Assembly (NCBI GenBank): GCA_948852945.1
Contig: CAQPBJ010000007.1
Coordinates: forward strand, 16,513-80,512
Reading direction: 5' to 3'
Origin: an uncultured Clostridia bacterium
GTDB lineage: Bacteria > Bacillota > Clostridia > TANB77 > CAG-508
DNA: 64,000 nt
Shown here one piece after another: positions 19,467 through 29,599 of the stretch. The notes below the pieces were generated by a model. The model had not been told where the DNA came from and did no database searches. It saw only the letters and a program-made list of their open reading frames with translations. A program made the position numbers and the translations under genes. Within the stretch, counting starts at the first letter, position 1, and each line of letters begins with the position of its first letter.

Positions 19467-20735
19467 TTATTCTTCTGTGTATTTTACTCTTTCTATTTTT
19501 GCACCTAATTTTCTGAATTTTTCTTCTATGTTTTCATAGCCTCTATCTATGTGATGTAAATTAAATACTTCTGTTGTACCACTAGCGCTAGTTCCAGCAA
19601 TTATTAATGCTGCACCAGCACGTAAATCAGTAGCATTTACAGGAGCTCCATATAAATATTCTACGCCTTCAAACACTGCTGTTTTTCCAGATGTAGTTAT
19701 TTTTGCGCCCATTTTATTTAATTCTTGAGTATATTGAAATCTTGATTCCCAAATGCTTTCATTTATAATGCTTGTTCCTGAAGACATAGCTAGACATACA
19801 CCCATTTGAGATTGTAAGTCTGTAGGAAATCCTGGGTATGGAAGTGTTTTTACATTTGCTTTTGTAGTTCTTTTTGACCACCAAACACGTACGTGATCTC
19901 CATTAGCATCAACATTTCCACCCATTTCTAATATTTTAGCTATAATTGGTTCTAAATGTTTTGTAATACAGTTGTGAATAGTTATATCTCCTTTTGATGC
20001 AATAGCAGCTAACATAAATGTTCCTGCTTCAATTTGGTCTGGAACAATTGAATATGTTGCATTTCCTTTTAATTCTTTAACACCATTTATTTTAATAACA
20101 TCTGTACCTGCTCCTCTGATGTCGGCTCCCATTGTATTTAAGAAGTTTGCTAAATCTACTATATGTGGTTCTTTGGCAGCATTGTCAATAGTTGTAGTTC
20201 CTTCTGCTAGTACACTGGCTAACATTATATTCATAGTTGCACCAACAGATACGATATCCATGTATATAGAGCTAGCTTTTAATTTGTCGCATGTTGCTGT
20301 TATATTTCCACTTGATACATCAACATGTGCACCAAGTGATTCAAATCCTTTTATATGTTGATCGATTGGTCTTGGACCTAAATTACAACCACCTGGAAGA
20401 CCAACTTCTGCTCTTCCACATCTACCCAATAAAGAACCTATTAAGTAGTATGATGCTCTAAATTTTCTAGTAAGTTCTAATGAAGCAGTTGAAGAAGCAA
20501 TTTTTCTAGAATCAATTTGGACTGTGTGTCTATTTATCCAAGTTACTTTTACTCCTAAACTTTCTAATATTTCACAATATGTTTTTACATCACTAATATT
20601 AGGTAAGTTTTCTATTGTGCATATACCATTTATTAATATTGTAGCTGGAATGATAGCAACGGCAGCATTTTTTGCGCCACTAATTTTTACATCTCCACGT
20701 AATGGAGTAGGTCCTGTTATAACTAATTTTTCCAT
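19467..20735 (-). CDS. murA: UDP-N-acetylglucosamine 1-carboxyvinyltransferase MurA
   Basis: About 422 residues from MEKLVITG. First committed step of peptidoglycan synthesis: transfer of enolpyruvate from PEP to UDP-GlcNAc. The catalytic cysteine loop is LPGGCNLGPRPIDQH, and the PEP-contacting lysine is in ISGAKNAAV. I place the start at the second ATG of ATGAAAATG because GGGGG sits about 8 bases upstream of it; the open frame extends to 20792 without support. A minus-strand promoter lies at 20849-20877. Confidence 0.93.
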   Translation of the reverse strand: MEKLVITGPTPLRGDVKISGAKNAAVAIIPATILINGICTIENLPNISDVKTYCEILESLGVKVTWINRHTVQIDSRKIASSTASLELTRKFRASYYLIGSLLGRCGRAEVGLPGGCNLGPRPIDQHIKGFESLGAHVDVSSGNITATCDKLKASSIYMDIVSVGATMNIMLASVLAEGTTTIDNAAKEPHIVDLANFLNTMGADIRGAGTDVIKINGVKELKGNATYSIVPDQIEAGTFMLAAIASKGDITIHNCITKHLEPIIAKILEMGGNVDANGDHVRVWWSKRTTKANVKTLPYPGFPTDLQSQMGVCLAMSSGTSIINESIWESRFQYTQELNKMGAKITTSGKTAVFEGVEYLYGAPVNATDLRAGAALIIAGTSASGTTEVFNLHHIDRGYENIEEKFRKLGAKIERVKYTEE

Positions 20736-20848
20736 TTTCATACCCCCAAAATTGATATGGACCTCTAAATACTGTAATACTTGAAAAGCCAATATCTTTT
20801 ATTTATAGAAATCTAGCAAATCTAGACATAATTATTCTAACATATCAT

Positions 20849-20877
20849 TTTATAACATAAAAAAAATGTATTGACAA
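20849..20877 (-). promoter_or_regulatory. promoter for murA
   Basis: Reading the minus strand, TTGTCA is followed after 17 bases by TATAAA. It lies about 115 bases upstream of the murA start codon. Confidence 0.6.
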
Positions 20878-20898
20878 GAGAAGAGGCAAAATATGCTA

Positions 20899-21504
20899 TT
20901 ATAGGTTATTTATAAAATCAATAATTTTGAATTTAAATTTATATTTTGGCTCAGAAGACTGGATAATATGAGTAGTTTCGTTTGAAAGGTTATTTGATAA
21001 CAGCTCATTAGAATTTTCTTCTAATTCACAAGTTGAAGAATTTATTAAACACATTGGAGGAAATAATATACACCACCAATTTTCGCCTTTGGCATTGCCA
21101 AGTTTTATTTGTAGACCATCATAATTTCCAGATGGTAAGGTTATTGAATTATATTTTTTTGCTGGATAAAAAGAATTAGAAATTTCAAATTGAAAAGTAT
21201 AGTCAAAACCATTTTCTTTGATTATATTTGATATTATTGTTTCAATATCTGTTTGATGATTTTTAAGGTGAAGAATAGTTTCTTCTTTATTTGATAAGTT
21301 AAATTTTGATAAATAATTTAAAATACTATTACGTACTTTTATTTTTAAATCTTGATCTATTTTTGAGTTACTATTTGCAACTACACGTAGTCTAAAAAGA
21401 TTTTCTTCTAAATTGTTTGATATAGAATGGGAGTATGAAAATGAATTAAAAATAAAGTAAATAAGAAATAGTGTAAACACTAAAATAATTGATTTTAGTT
21501 TCAT
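20899..21504 (-). CDS. spoIIR: stage II sporulation protein R (SpoIIR)
   Basis: About 201 residues. A signal or anchor segment (residues about 5-20) precedes the conserved core FRLRVVANSNSKIDQDLK, then VRNSILNYL; the ENWWCILFPPMC motif near the C-terminus is diagnostic. SpoIIR is secreted from the forespore and triggers SpoIIGA to process pro-sigma E. The start is the ATG after AAAGGAGATTACTTTT; an earlier in-frame ATG would bury this SD site. Confidence 0.9.
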   Translation of the reverse strand: MKLKSIILVFTLFLIYFIFNSFSYSHSISNNLEENLFRLRVVANSNSKIDQDLKIKVRNSILNYLSKFNLSNKEETILHLKNHQTDIETIISNIIKENGFDYTFQFEISNSFYPAKKYNSITLPSGNYDGLQIKLGNAKGENWWCILFPPMCLINSSTCELEENSNELLSNNLSNETTHIIQSSEPKYKFKFKIIDFINNL

Positions 21505-21666
21505 AAAAGTAATCTCCTTTTCGATTAATTTGTACAAAGAGTATTGACAGTTTTTAGAAGAATATTCAAATTAATTTTATGTCGAAAATGGGCGTACGAA
21601 AGTAATTGACGAACCATATTATACATGGTAAAATTTACCAAACGAGAAACCTAGGAGGGATGATTT

Positions 21667-22140
21667 ATGGTAGAGGACAACAGATATTGTGCTGTTTGTG
21701 TAAATGATATGCATCTAGTGGTGATGCTTATGCCATATATTGAAAAAGAGCTAGAAAAGGGAGAAAAAATCGTTACTATATTTGAAAAAAGTTTAAAAGA
21801 AGAAACAGATTTATTTTATACAAAAGTAAATTTAGAAAAATCGAAAAAAACAAAACTAAAAAGGATAGACTGGACTGAGAATACAGCATCAGAAAAAGAA
21901 ATTTTAGATATAAAAAATAAGACAGTTATAGTAAAAGGAAGTTATGATTATATTAATAAAGTAAATAAATGTTTAAATGATAAAGTAAATAAAGTTATAA
22001 ATTGTTTTGAATTGAATATTTTTGAAGAAAATTCTAGAGAGATTTTAAAGTGCCATGATTACATATTAAACACTTCTGGAATAAAAAAGATTTCTGATAT
22101 GTTTCATATGAATTGGAGTAAAAATAGCATATTGACTTAA
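21667..22140 (+). CDS. hypothetical protein, 157 aa, MEDS-like
   Basis: Starts at an ATG after AGGAGGGATGATTT. The beginning YCAVCVNDMHLVVMLMPYIEKELEKGEKI resembles the start of MEDS-type (methanogen/methylotroph DcmR sensory) domains in being a beta-strand, then a helix, then a run of charged residues. The match is weak and the metal or ligand residues are not evident. No membrane segment is seen. It stands alone between divergent spoIIR and the sugar-nucleotide fusion gene. Confidence 0.45.
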   Translation: MVEDNRYCAVCVNDMHLVVMLMPYIEKELEKGEKIVTIFEKSLKEETDLFYTKVNLEKSKKTKLKRIDWTENTASEKEILDIKNKTVIVKGSYDYINKVNKCLNDKVNKVINCFELNIFEENSREILKCHDYILNTSGIKKISDMFHMNWSKNSILT

Positions 22141-22215
22141 TAAATGTAATAGTATAAGATAAATTTGATTTGATTTGTAATATTTGTAATAAAGGAAGGA
22201 GTCTAAGAAAAATTA

Positions 22216-25176
22216 ATGAACGAAAAATTTGAAAAAGCACAAAAACTTGTGAAAAAATATGATCAAGAACATTTATTAAAGTTTTATGATGAAAAATCTG
22301 ATGAAGATAAAGATAAATTATTAGATCAAATTCTTTCAATTGATTTTGATTTAATGAACCAATTATATGAGAAGGTGTTAGTTCCACCTGACTTAGAAGA
22401 TATTACTATAGAACCAATAGACTATGTTGATAAATCTAAGTTAACTGCTACGGAAACAAAGGCTTACGAAGAAAAAGGAGCAGAAGCAATTAAAGATAAT
22501 AAGTTTGCAGTTGTAACAATGGCTGGAGGGCAAGGAACAAGATTAGGACATAGTGGACCTAAAGGAACATTTGATATGGGATTACCTTCACATAAATCTT
22601 TATTTGAATTATTATGTGATACTTTAAAAAGAGCGAATGATGAGTATAATGTCGTTATTCCTTGGTATATAATGACTAGTATAGAAAATAATCCGGCAAC
22701 TGTTGATTTCTTCGAAAAAAACAAATATTTTGGTTATCCAAAAGATAAGATTCAATTCTTTATTCAAGGTGAATTACCAATGCTTGATGAAGATGGAAAA
22801 GTTTTATTAGATGACAATAAAATGGTTAAAAAAGCAGCAGACGGACATGGTGGTACTTTAAAGGCAATGGGAAAAGAAAAGATTATTGCACAGATGAAAA
22901 AAGACGGAATTGAATGGGTCTTTGTGAGTGGTGTAGATAATGTTTTAGTTAAATCTGTTGATCCATTATTAATTGGTATGTCTATTGAAAACAAAGTTTT
23001 AGGAGCTGTTAAAACTATTGAAAAGGTTGATCCTAAAGAAAATGTTGGTGTATTTTGTAGAAAAAATAAAAAAGTTGGAGTTATAGAATATACTGAAATT
23101 TCTGAAGAAATGGCAGAACAAAGAGACAAATATGGATCATTAGTTTATGGAGATGCAAATGCTATTTTTCATTTATACAATATAAAAGGTTTAGAAAGAG
23201 TCAGTGATTTGAAATTACCATATCATGTGGCACATAAAAAAGCTAAAACAGATAAATATGGAAATAAAATAGATCCTAAAAAACCAAATTCTTATAAATT
23301 TGAATTATTTATTTTTGATTCATATGAAATGCTTGATGATGTAGTAGTATTAAGAGTAAAAAGAGAAGAAGAATTTGCTCCTATAAAAAATGCTGAAGGT
23401 GCTGATAGTCCAGAGACAGCAAGAAAACTTTATACAGATTATTGGAATAAAGTTAAGTATATGAAAGAATACGATAGATGGTGCAAAAATCCAGCTATTG
23501 ATGATGAAACTAAGAATGAATTATTAAAAATTAGAGGAAATGACGAAGAAATAAAAGATCGCTTTTATAAAGGATTAGATTTTGGTACAGCAGGGCTTAG
23601 AGGAATTATAGGTGCTGGTACTAATAGAATGAATAAATACATTGTTTCAAAGGCTACACAAGGTTTAGCAAATTATATATTGAAACAAGGAACAGAAGAT
23701 AAAGGTGTTGTAATTTCTTATGATTCTCGTAGAATGTCAAAAGAATTTAGCGAATATACAGCACTAGTTTTAAATGCAAATGGTATTAAAACATATGTTA
23801 TGGATGAATTAAGACCAGTTCCAGAATTGTCATTTGCAGTTAGGGAATTAGGAGCTACAGCTGGTGTAATGATTACTGCTAGTCATAATCCTCCTCAATA
23901 TAATGGTTATAAAGTATATTGGGACGATGGTGCTCAAATAGTTGCTCCAAGAGATAAAGAAATTATAGAAGAAGTAAATAAAGTTACAGATTATTCAATG
24001 GTAAAAACAATTTCAAGAGAACAAGCAGGAGAAAAGAAATTATATGTTACTGTAGGAAAATCAATTGATGAAAGATATAATCAAGAATTAAAAGCTTTAT
24101 CAATAAATCCAGAAGTTACACATGAAATGGGAAATGATATAAAAATAGTTTATACACCTTTACATGGTGCTGGAAACAAAGCTGTTCAAAGAGTTTTAGC
24201 TGAACTTGGATTTAAACATGTGTATGTTGTTCCAGAACAAGAATTACCAGATGGAAATTTCCCAACAGTTGATTATCCAAACCCTGAAGATCCCAAAGCA
24301 TATAAATTAGCTTTAAAATTGGCAGAAAAAGTTGATGCAGATATAATTTTAGCAACAGATCCTGATTCTGATAGATTAGGAATTTATGTTAAAGATGCAA
24401 AATCTGGTGAATATATATTCTATACAGGAAATATGACAGCTTTATTAATTGCTGAATATATTCTAGATCAGAGAAAAGCTAAAAAGACATTGCCAAGGAA
24501 TGGAGCAATTATAAAAACTATAGTTTCTTCTAATTTGACAGATGCTATAGCTGAATATTATAAAATGCACTTAATTGAGACATTAACAGGATTTAAATAC
24601 ATAGGTGAACAAATTAGAGGTTTTGAACAAAACCATGATTATGAATATGTATTTGGTTTTGAAGAAAGTTATGGATGTTTGGTAGGAACACATGCTAGAG
24701 ATAAAGATGGTATTGTAGCTGTTATGATGCTTTGTGAAGCAGCAGCATATTACAAAAAGCAAGGTTTAACTTTGTGGGATCAAATGATTAATATTTACGA
24801 AAAATATGGATATTATCGTGAATCTCAAGTATCAATTGTTCTAAAAGGAGCTGAAGGTGCTGAGAAAATAAAAGAATTAATGGATAATTTAAGAAAAAAT
24901 CAGCCTAAAGCTTTTGGTGATTATAAAGTTGAAGCAATAAGAGATTATACTACAAGTATTAGAAAAGATATGAAAACAGGTAAAGAAGAAAAAATTGATT
25001 TACCAAAATCTAATGTTTTGTATTATGAACTTGCTAATAATGAGTGGTGTTGTGCTAGACCATCTGGAACAGAACCTAAAGTTAAATTTTATATGGGTGT
25101 AAAGGCAGATACTATGGAAAAAGCAGAAGAAAGATTAGCAAAATTAAAAGAAGAATTATTACGTGTAGTTGAATAA
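22216..25176 (+). CDS. fused UDP-sugar pyrophosphorylase / phosphoglucomutase
   Basis: 986 residues joining two enzymes of one pathway. Residues about 50-420 are a UDPGP-type uridylyltransferase with the nucleotide loop MAGGQGTRLGHSGPKG (about residues 96-111). Residues about 420-986 are an alpha-phosphohexomutase with the phosphoserine loop TASHNPPQYNGYK, metal-binding DPDSDR, and substrate loops GFEESYG and RPSGTEPK. The fusion would convert glucose-6-P to glucose-1-P and then to UDP-glucose in one chain. It has its own terminator and sits between spoIIR and spoIIE. Sugar specificity (glucose versus GlcNAc) cannot be read from sequence alone. Confidence 0.85.
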   Translation: MNEKFEKAQKLVKKYDQEHLLKFYDEKSDEDKDKLLDQILSIDFDLMNQLYEKVLVPPDLEDITIEPIDYVDKSKLTATETKAYEEKGAEAIKDNKFAVVTMAGGQGTRLGHSGPKGTFDMGLPSHKSLFELLCDTLKRANDEYNVVIPWYIMTSIENNPATVDFFEKNKYFGYPKDKIQFFIQGELPMLDEDGKVLLDDNKMVKKAADGHGGTLKAMGKEKIIAQMKKDGIEWVFVSGVDNVLVKSVDPLLIGMSIENKVLGAVKTIEKVDPKENVGVFCRKNKKVGVIEYTEISEEMAEQRDKYGSLVYGDANAIFHLYNIKGLERVSDLKLPYHVAHKKAKTDKYGNKIDPKKPNSYKFELFIFDSYEMLDDVVVLRVKREEEFAPIKNAEGADSPETARKLYTDYWNKVKYMKEYDRWCKNPAIDDETKNELLKIRGNDEEIKDRFYKGLDFGTAGLRGIIGAGTNRMNKYIVSKATQGLANYILKQGTEDKGVVISYDSRRMSKEFSEYTALVLNANGIKTYVMDELRPVPELSFAVRELGATAGVMITASHNPPQYNGYKVYWDDGAQIVAPRDKEIIEEVNKVTDYSMVKTISREQAGEKKLYVTVGKSIDERYNQELKALSINPEVTHEMGNDIKIVYTPLHGAGNKAVQRVLAELGFKHVYVVPEQELPDGNFPTVDYPNPEDPKAYKLALKLAEKVDADIILATDPDSDRLGIYVKDAKSGEYIFYTGNMTALLIAEYILDQRKAKKTLPRNGAIIKTIVSSNLTDAIAEYYKMHLIETLTGFKYIGEQIRGFEQNHDYEYVFGFEESYGCLVGTHARDKDGIVAVMMLCEAAAYYKKQGLTLWDQMINIYEKYGYYRESQVSIVLKGAEGAEKIKELMDNLRKNQPKAFGDYKVEAIRDYTTSIRKDMKTGKEEKIDLPKSNVLYYELANNEWCCARPSGTEPKVKFYMGVKADTMEKAEERLAKLKEELLRVVE

Positions 25177-25190
25177 AATTTGATTAAAAT

Positions 25191-25230
25191 AAAAACTCAA
25201 ATTGTTTATATGCAATTTGAGTTTTTATTT
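25191..25230 (+). terminator. rho-independent terminator after the fusion gene
   Basis: Arms AAAAACTCAAATTG and CAATTTGAGTTTTT followed by T-rich sequence. Confidence 0.85.
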
Positions 25231-25404
25231 GCCATTAAATCATTGATTTTTTTTGTAAAGTGTAATAGAATGGGAGCACTACTTGACAAAACTTGATGAA
25301 AAATATCACAAAAAGTAAATAACTTTTTTAATTTTATAATGATATACGACATCTTTTTTAGTTTGCATATTGTTAAATATTAAAAAAGGTATGAGGTGGT
25401 AAGG

Positions 25405-27837
25405 ATGTTTCAAAATTTGACAGATAATATTGCTATAAATAATAAGGATGTTAAAGAAAATAAAAAATATAATTTAGAAAAAATAAAAGATTTAATTAGT
25501 ATTCAAAATATTATTATTTATATTTTATCTTTTTTAGTTTCAACAGTAGTAATAAGAAATGGGATAGCTCCATTTGCATTTGCTTTTTTTGTAGCAGCAT
25601 GTAGTAGTGTTATACCAGCGGGTCCAGTTTTAATTGCAACAGCATTAGGGGTTTTTATTTCACAAGGAATACCAGGTTTTTTAGTGTATTTTTTACAAGT
25701 TTTAATTTTCTTATTTACAATTGTGTTTTTTAAGCCATATATTCAAGATGATCGAAATGAAATTGCTAAATTAGGTAAAAATTTAATTATTGCTTGTATA
25801 GTTGTACATGCTATAAAACTATCAACAGATACATTACTTGTTTATGATGTGGTAGTAGCAATTTTGAATATTATTTTTACATATGTTTTTTATAAAATTT
25901 TTGTTAATAGTATAGGTGTTTTAGAGAATTTTGGATTAAAGTCAGCTTTTACAATTGAAGAAATCATAGGAGCTACTATGATTACTGCAATAGCGGCTGT
26001 TAGTCTTAGCAATTATAGAGTTTATGGAATATCACTTTCAAATGTAATTTCAGTTTTTCTAATCTTAATTTTAGCTTGGAAAAATGGATTACTTGTTGGA
26101 AGTACAATAGGTGTTTCATTGGGATTAATATTAGGTATAATTGGAGCTGCTACACCAATACAAGTTCTAGCTTTTGCTATATCAGGTTTGTTAGCTGGGG
26201 CAGTAAATAGGCTTGGTAGAATTGGTGTTGTTTTAGGATTTTTAGTTGGAAATGCACTTATTTCATATTTAGCAACAGGAAATACAGTTCAAGTGCTGTT
26301 ATATAAAGAATTAGTGCTTGCAGGAATTGCTATATTTTTTGTTCCTAAATATATTCAAATTGATATTGAAGGATTAATAGGAAAAAATAAATTTTTTGAA
26401 GCTAGAGAAGAGCATAGATTAGCAGAAAGTGAAGATGCAGGAGCAAAGCTAAATCATCTTTCTAAAACAGTTAAAGAAATAGCTAAAACATATGGTTTAA
26501 AAGATGAAGAAATTGTTGTTGAAATCGAGAATATTAATAAAAGCAAAGAAGCGTTTGTAGAAGATTTATTAAATAACTTAGATAGTTTTCCTAATAATAT
26601 TTTGTATGAAGATTTAATTGATACTAATAATGGAATTATTGAGAAAATATATATGATACTTGCTGAAAAAGAAGAAATTTCAGAAAAAGATATGGTAAGT
26701 TTATATGAAGATAGAAATGAGATTCTTGATATTTATGCGAACCAAGCTATAAGAGAAGATGTAAATCAAGTGGTAAGGATTGTTAATAGAACATATAGAA
26801 TTAATGAAATGAATTTTCAATGGAAACAACGCTTAAATGAAAACAGAAAATCTATTTCAAAACAATTAAAAGGTGTTTCTAAAGCAATTTCTGATATTGC
26901 TGTAGATTTATCAAAAAATAAGGAAAATATTTTTGAGCAACAAGAAGCGGAAATTAAAGAATTACTTAAACAAAAAAGTATTTTAGTAAAAGAAATACGA
27001 GTAAAACAAAATAAGAGTAAAAAGTTTTTTATAGATATTTTATTTGAAAAGCAGATAAAAGAAAAAGATAAAATAAAATGTATAGAATCTATTTTAACTA
27101 AAGTATGCAAAGAAAAAATTGTTTTTCAAAAAGATACAGCTCATTTAGATTCAAATTTATATATGCAAAAATATATTTCAGAAGATAAATATACTGTACA
27201 ATTAGGATTAGCAAGATTACCTAAATCAGGAAATGATATTTCAGGTGATAGTTGTATACAATTTAAGTTAGATGACAATAAACATTTAGTGGCGTTAAGT
27301 GATGGAATGGGAGCTGGAGCTGAAGCTAAAAAGTCTAGCCAAATAGTTGCCAAATTGCTTAGACAGACATTAACAGCAGGTTTTGAAAAAGAGGTTTCTA
27401 TGGATCTCATAAATTCTACAGTAAAAGTTTCTACAGAAGAAATTTATGCAACAATGGATGTTGCAATATTTGATCTTTATAATGGTGTAGTAGAGTTTAT
27501 TAAAAATGGAGCTTGCAAAACGTATATAAAAAATAAGCAGATATTAGAAACAGTTGATTCTAATTCACTTCCTCTAGGAATTTTAAATGAAGTTGATTTT
27601 ACAGTTTATGATAGAGATATGAAAGATGGGGATATCTTTATTATGTGTAGTGATGGAATAGTAGAGTCAAATCAAGAGCAGCAAGATGATAAGTGGTTAG
27701 TAAAGGTTATAAAAGAGATTAATACTAATAATGTTAAAAAAATGGCTGATATTATAATGAATGAGGCTATTGATAATGGTTATGGTATATTAAAAGATGA
27801 TATGACTGTTATTGTTGCTAAAGTTAATAAAATTTAA
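25405..27837 (+). CDS. spoIIE: stage II sporulation protein E (SpoIIE)
   Basis: About 810 residues. The N-terminal half (about 40-320) has roughly ten membrane segments; a linker region follows. The C-terminal PP2C-type phosphatase (about 590-810) has SGDSCIQF, LSDGMGAGAEAKKSS and MCSDGIVES, which carry the metal-binding aspartates. SpoIIE dephosphorylates SpoIIAA to activate sigma F in the forespore and takes part in polar division. I choose the ATG at 25405, preceded by GAGGTGG; an upstream GTG is in frame but within the SD region. Confidence 0.92.
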   Translation: MFQNLTDNIAINNKDVKENKKYNLEKIKDLISIQNIIIYILSFLVSTVVIRNGIAPFAFAFFVAACSSVIPAGPVLIATALGVFISQGIPGFLVYFLQVLIFLFTIVFFKPYIQDDRNEIAKLGKNLIIACIVVHAIKLSTDTLLVYDVVVAILNIIFTYVFYKIFVNSIGVLENFGLKSAFTIEEIIGATMITAIAAVSLSNYRVYGISLSNVISVFLILILAWKNGLLVGSTIGVSLGLILGIIGAATPIQVLAFAISGLLAGAVNRLGRIGVVLGFLVGNALISYLATGNTVQVLLYKELVLAGIAIFFVPKYIQIDIEGLIGKNKFFEAREEHRLAESEDAGAKLNHLSKTVKEIAKTYGLKDEEIVVEIENINKSKEAFVEDLLNNLDSFPNNILYEDLIDTNNGIIEKIYMILAEKEEISEKDMVSLYEDRNEILDIYANQAIREDVNQVVRIVNRTYRINEMNFQWKQRLNENRKSISKQLKGVSKAISDIAVDLSKNKENIFEQQEAEIKELLKQKSILVKEIRVKQNKSKKFFIDILFEKQIKEKDKIKCIESILTKVCKEKIVFQKDTAHLDSNLYMQKYISEDKYTVQLGLARLPKSGNDISGDSCIQFKLDDNKHLVALSDGMGAGAEAKKSSQIVAKLLRQTLTAGFEKEVSMDLINSTVKVSTEEIYATMDVAIFDLYNGVVEFIKNGACKTYIKNKQILETVDSNSLPLGILNEVDFTVYDRDMKDGDIFIMCSDGIVESNQEQQDDKWLVKVIKEINTNNVKKMADIIMNEAIDNGYGILKDDMTVIVAKVNKI

Positions 27838-27842
27838 ATTAC

Positions 27843-27868
27843 AAAGACCTATTATTAATAGGTCTTTT
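27843..27868 (+). terminator. terminator after spoIIE
   Basis: Arms AAAGACCTATTA and TAATAGGTCTTT followed by TGTTG. A dispersed repeat copy begins directly after it. Confidence 0.75.
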
Positions 27869-27873
27869 GTTGT

Positions 27874-27932
27874 AAATTGCTCAATTTCTCACTCGCATTT
27901 TATAATGCTCGTTTGGTCGCTAGCGCAATTTA
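27874..27932 (+). repeat. dispersed palindromic element, short copy (A)
   Basis: The sequence runs AAATTGCTCAATTT, then CTCGCAT and ATGCTCGTTTGGTCG, and ends CTAGCGCAATTT. The ends are mutually inverted (AAATTGC / GCAATTT). It shares GTTTGGTCGCTAGCGC with copies at 32.5 kb and 38.1 kb but lacks their left half. Confidence 0.75.
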
Positions 27933-28042
27933 AAATTAATTATTATATGTTAAGTTTATTTATAAAATCTAGTAATAGTATTGAATTTAAGGGTAAATGT
28001 GTGATATATTAACCATGTATTAATGTTTAGTCGGAGGATGTA

Positions 28043-29569
28043 ATGAGAAATAATCGAGGAAGAAGGTTTGATGATGAACCTAAGTTAAATATAAAAAAAG
28101 TTATAGCAACAATATTAGCATTTGTAGTTTTAGTTATGGTAATTGCATCAATTATTATGATTATAAATAAAAAGAATAAGCAGCAAATACTTAATCCGGG
28201 AGTAACTAAATATTTTTCAGCGTATGTGGATTCTAAGTGGAGTGTTATCAATAGTAGAGGTGAACAATTAACAAATATTGTTTATGATGAAATGCTTATA
28301 ATTCCTGATGAAACTAAAAGTATATTTATAGCTACTTATGATGTAGATTATACAAATGGAAGCTTTAAAACTAAAGCAATAAATGAAAAAAATGAGCAAT
28401 TATTTTCAGAGTATAATAATGTGGCAGCTATAGTAAATTATACGTCTTTAGATGATGTTTGGTATGATACAGAAGTTTTAACTTTTGAAAAAGATGGAAA
28501 ATATGGTTTAATTGATTTTTCAGGAAAACAAGTTTTACCAGCAGAATATGAAGAAATTACTGCATTACAAGGAATTACTAAAACCGTAGTAATTAAAAAA
28601 GATGGAAAATATGGTTTATTTAATAGTGTATCTAAAACTAAATTTTTAGATGAAAATTATACTTCAATATCAGCTTTCGGAGATACTTATAATGCGGGAT
28701 ATATTATTACAGATACAAATAGTAAATTAGGTTTAGTGAGTTCAGAAGGAAAAATAATATTAGAAAATAAATATGATGGAATAGATAAAGTTTCAGGTTC
28801 TGATATGTATGTTGTATCAGAAGGTGGAAAAAAAGAATTAATTACTAAAGACGGAACTGTAGTTTTAAATGCAGGATTTGAAGAGATTACATCTATAGAT
28901 GGAGATTATTTATTAATTAAAAACATAGGAAAATATGGAGTTATTGATAAAGCAGGTACAGTTATAATTGATACAGCTTTTGATAGTATGAAGAGTTGTT
29001 TTTCAGGAATGTATATTGTTAGTACAGCCGGAAAATATGGAGTTATTGATTTAGCTAAAAATATAAGAGTTGAGATAAAATATACAAATATCGAATACAG
29101 AAGTGATATTGCTTCACTTGTTTGCGAAAATGAAGATTTTACAACAGATGTATATACACGTGATTTAAATTTAGTATTTACAGGTACAATTGCTAAAGCA
29201 GATGCGGAAAAAGGCTATATAAGAGCTAGAGTAGGAGATGAGTATAAATATTATAATTTACAATATCAAGAGATAAGCAATATAGAAGCATTAAAAAATA
29301 ATACATTATTTTTAGTTAAAGAAAATGGAAAATATGGTTATGTAAATAATAAAAATGAAAAAGTTGTTGAATGCATATATGATGATGCTAGAGAGCAAAA
29401 CGAGTTTGGATTTGCAGCAGTAAATAAAGATGGAAAATGGGGAGTACTACAAAGTAATGGAGCAGTTTTATTAGAACCATCAGTAGTATTAGATAACAAT
29501 ATACATATTGATTTTATAGGACAATGGCATTTAAACGAAAATGGAGAGCTTAATACATATACAAAATAA
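28043..29569 (+). CDS. WG-repeat membrane protein
   Basis: 508 residues: a basic N-terminus, one membrane helix (about 17-38), then an outer region built of WG-type beta repeats. Recurrent units read DGKYGLIDFSGKQV, DGKYGLF, GKYGVIDKAG, GKYGVIDLA, GKYGYVNNKNEKVV and DGKWGVLQSNGAVL, each followed by a strand ending in Y-D/E-E or similar. WG repeats are common in bacterial envelope proteins of unknown function. It starts at the ATG after TCGGAGG, and a weakly linked gene follows 30 bases downstream. Confidence 0.8.
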   Translation: MRNNRGRRFDDEPKLNIKKVIATILAFVVLVMVIASIIMIINKKNKQQILNPGVTKYFSAYVDSKWSVINSRGEQLTNIVYDEMLIIPDETKSIFIATYDVDYTNGSFKTKAINEKNEQLFSEYNNVAAIVNYTSLDDVWYDTEVLTFEKDGKYGLIDFSGKQVLPAEYEEITALQGITKTVVIKKDGKYGLFNSVSKTKFLDENYTSISAFGDTYNAGYIITDTNSKLGLVSSEGKIILENKYDGIDKVSGSDMYVVSEGGKKELITKDGTVVLNAGFEEITSIDGDYLLIKNIGKYGVIDKAGTVIIDTAFDSMKSCFSGMYIVSTAGKYGVIDLAKNIRVEIKYTNIEYRSDIASLVCENEDFTTDVYTRDLNLVFTGTIAKADAEKGYIRARVGDEYKYYNLQYQEISNIEALKNNTLFLVKENGKYGYVNNKNEKVVECIYDDAREQNEFGFAAVNKDGKWGVLQSNGAVLLEPSVVLDNNIHIDFIGQWHLNENGELNTYTK

Positions 29570-29599
29570 AATAAACTTTACAAAAGAGGAGAAAAAATC

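Noticed and set aside
20119..20784. Plus-strand frames opposite murA
   Set aside because: Shadows of murA codon pattern.
28021..28251. Antisense 74-codon frame at the start of the WG-repeat gene
   Set aside because: It overlaps the SD and membrane helix of the WG-repeat gene on the other strand and has no SD.
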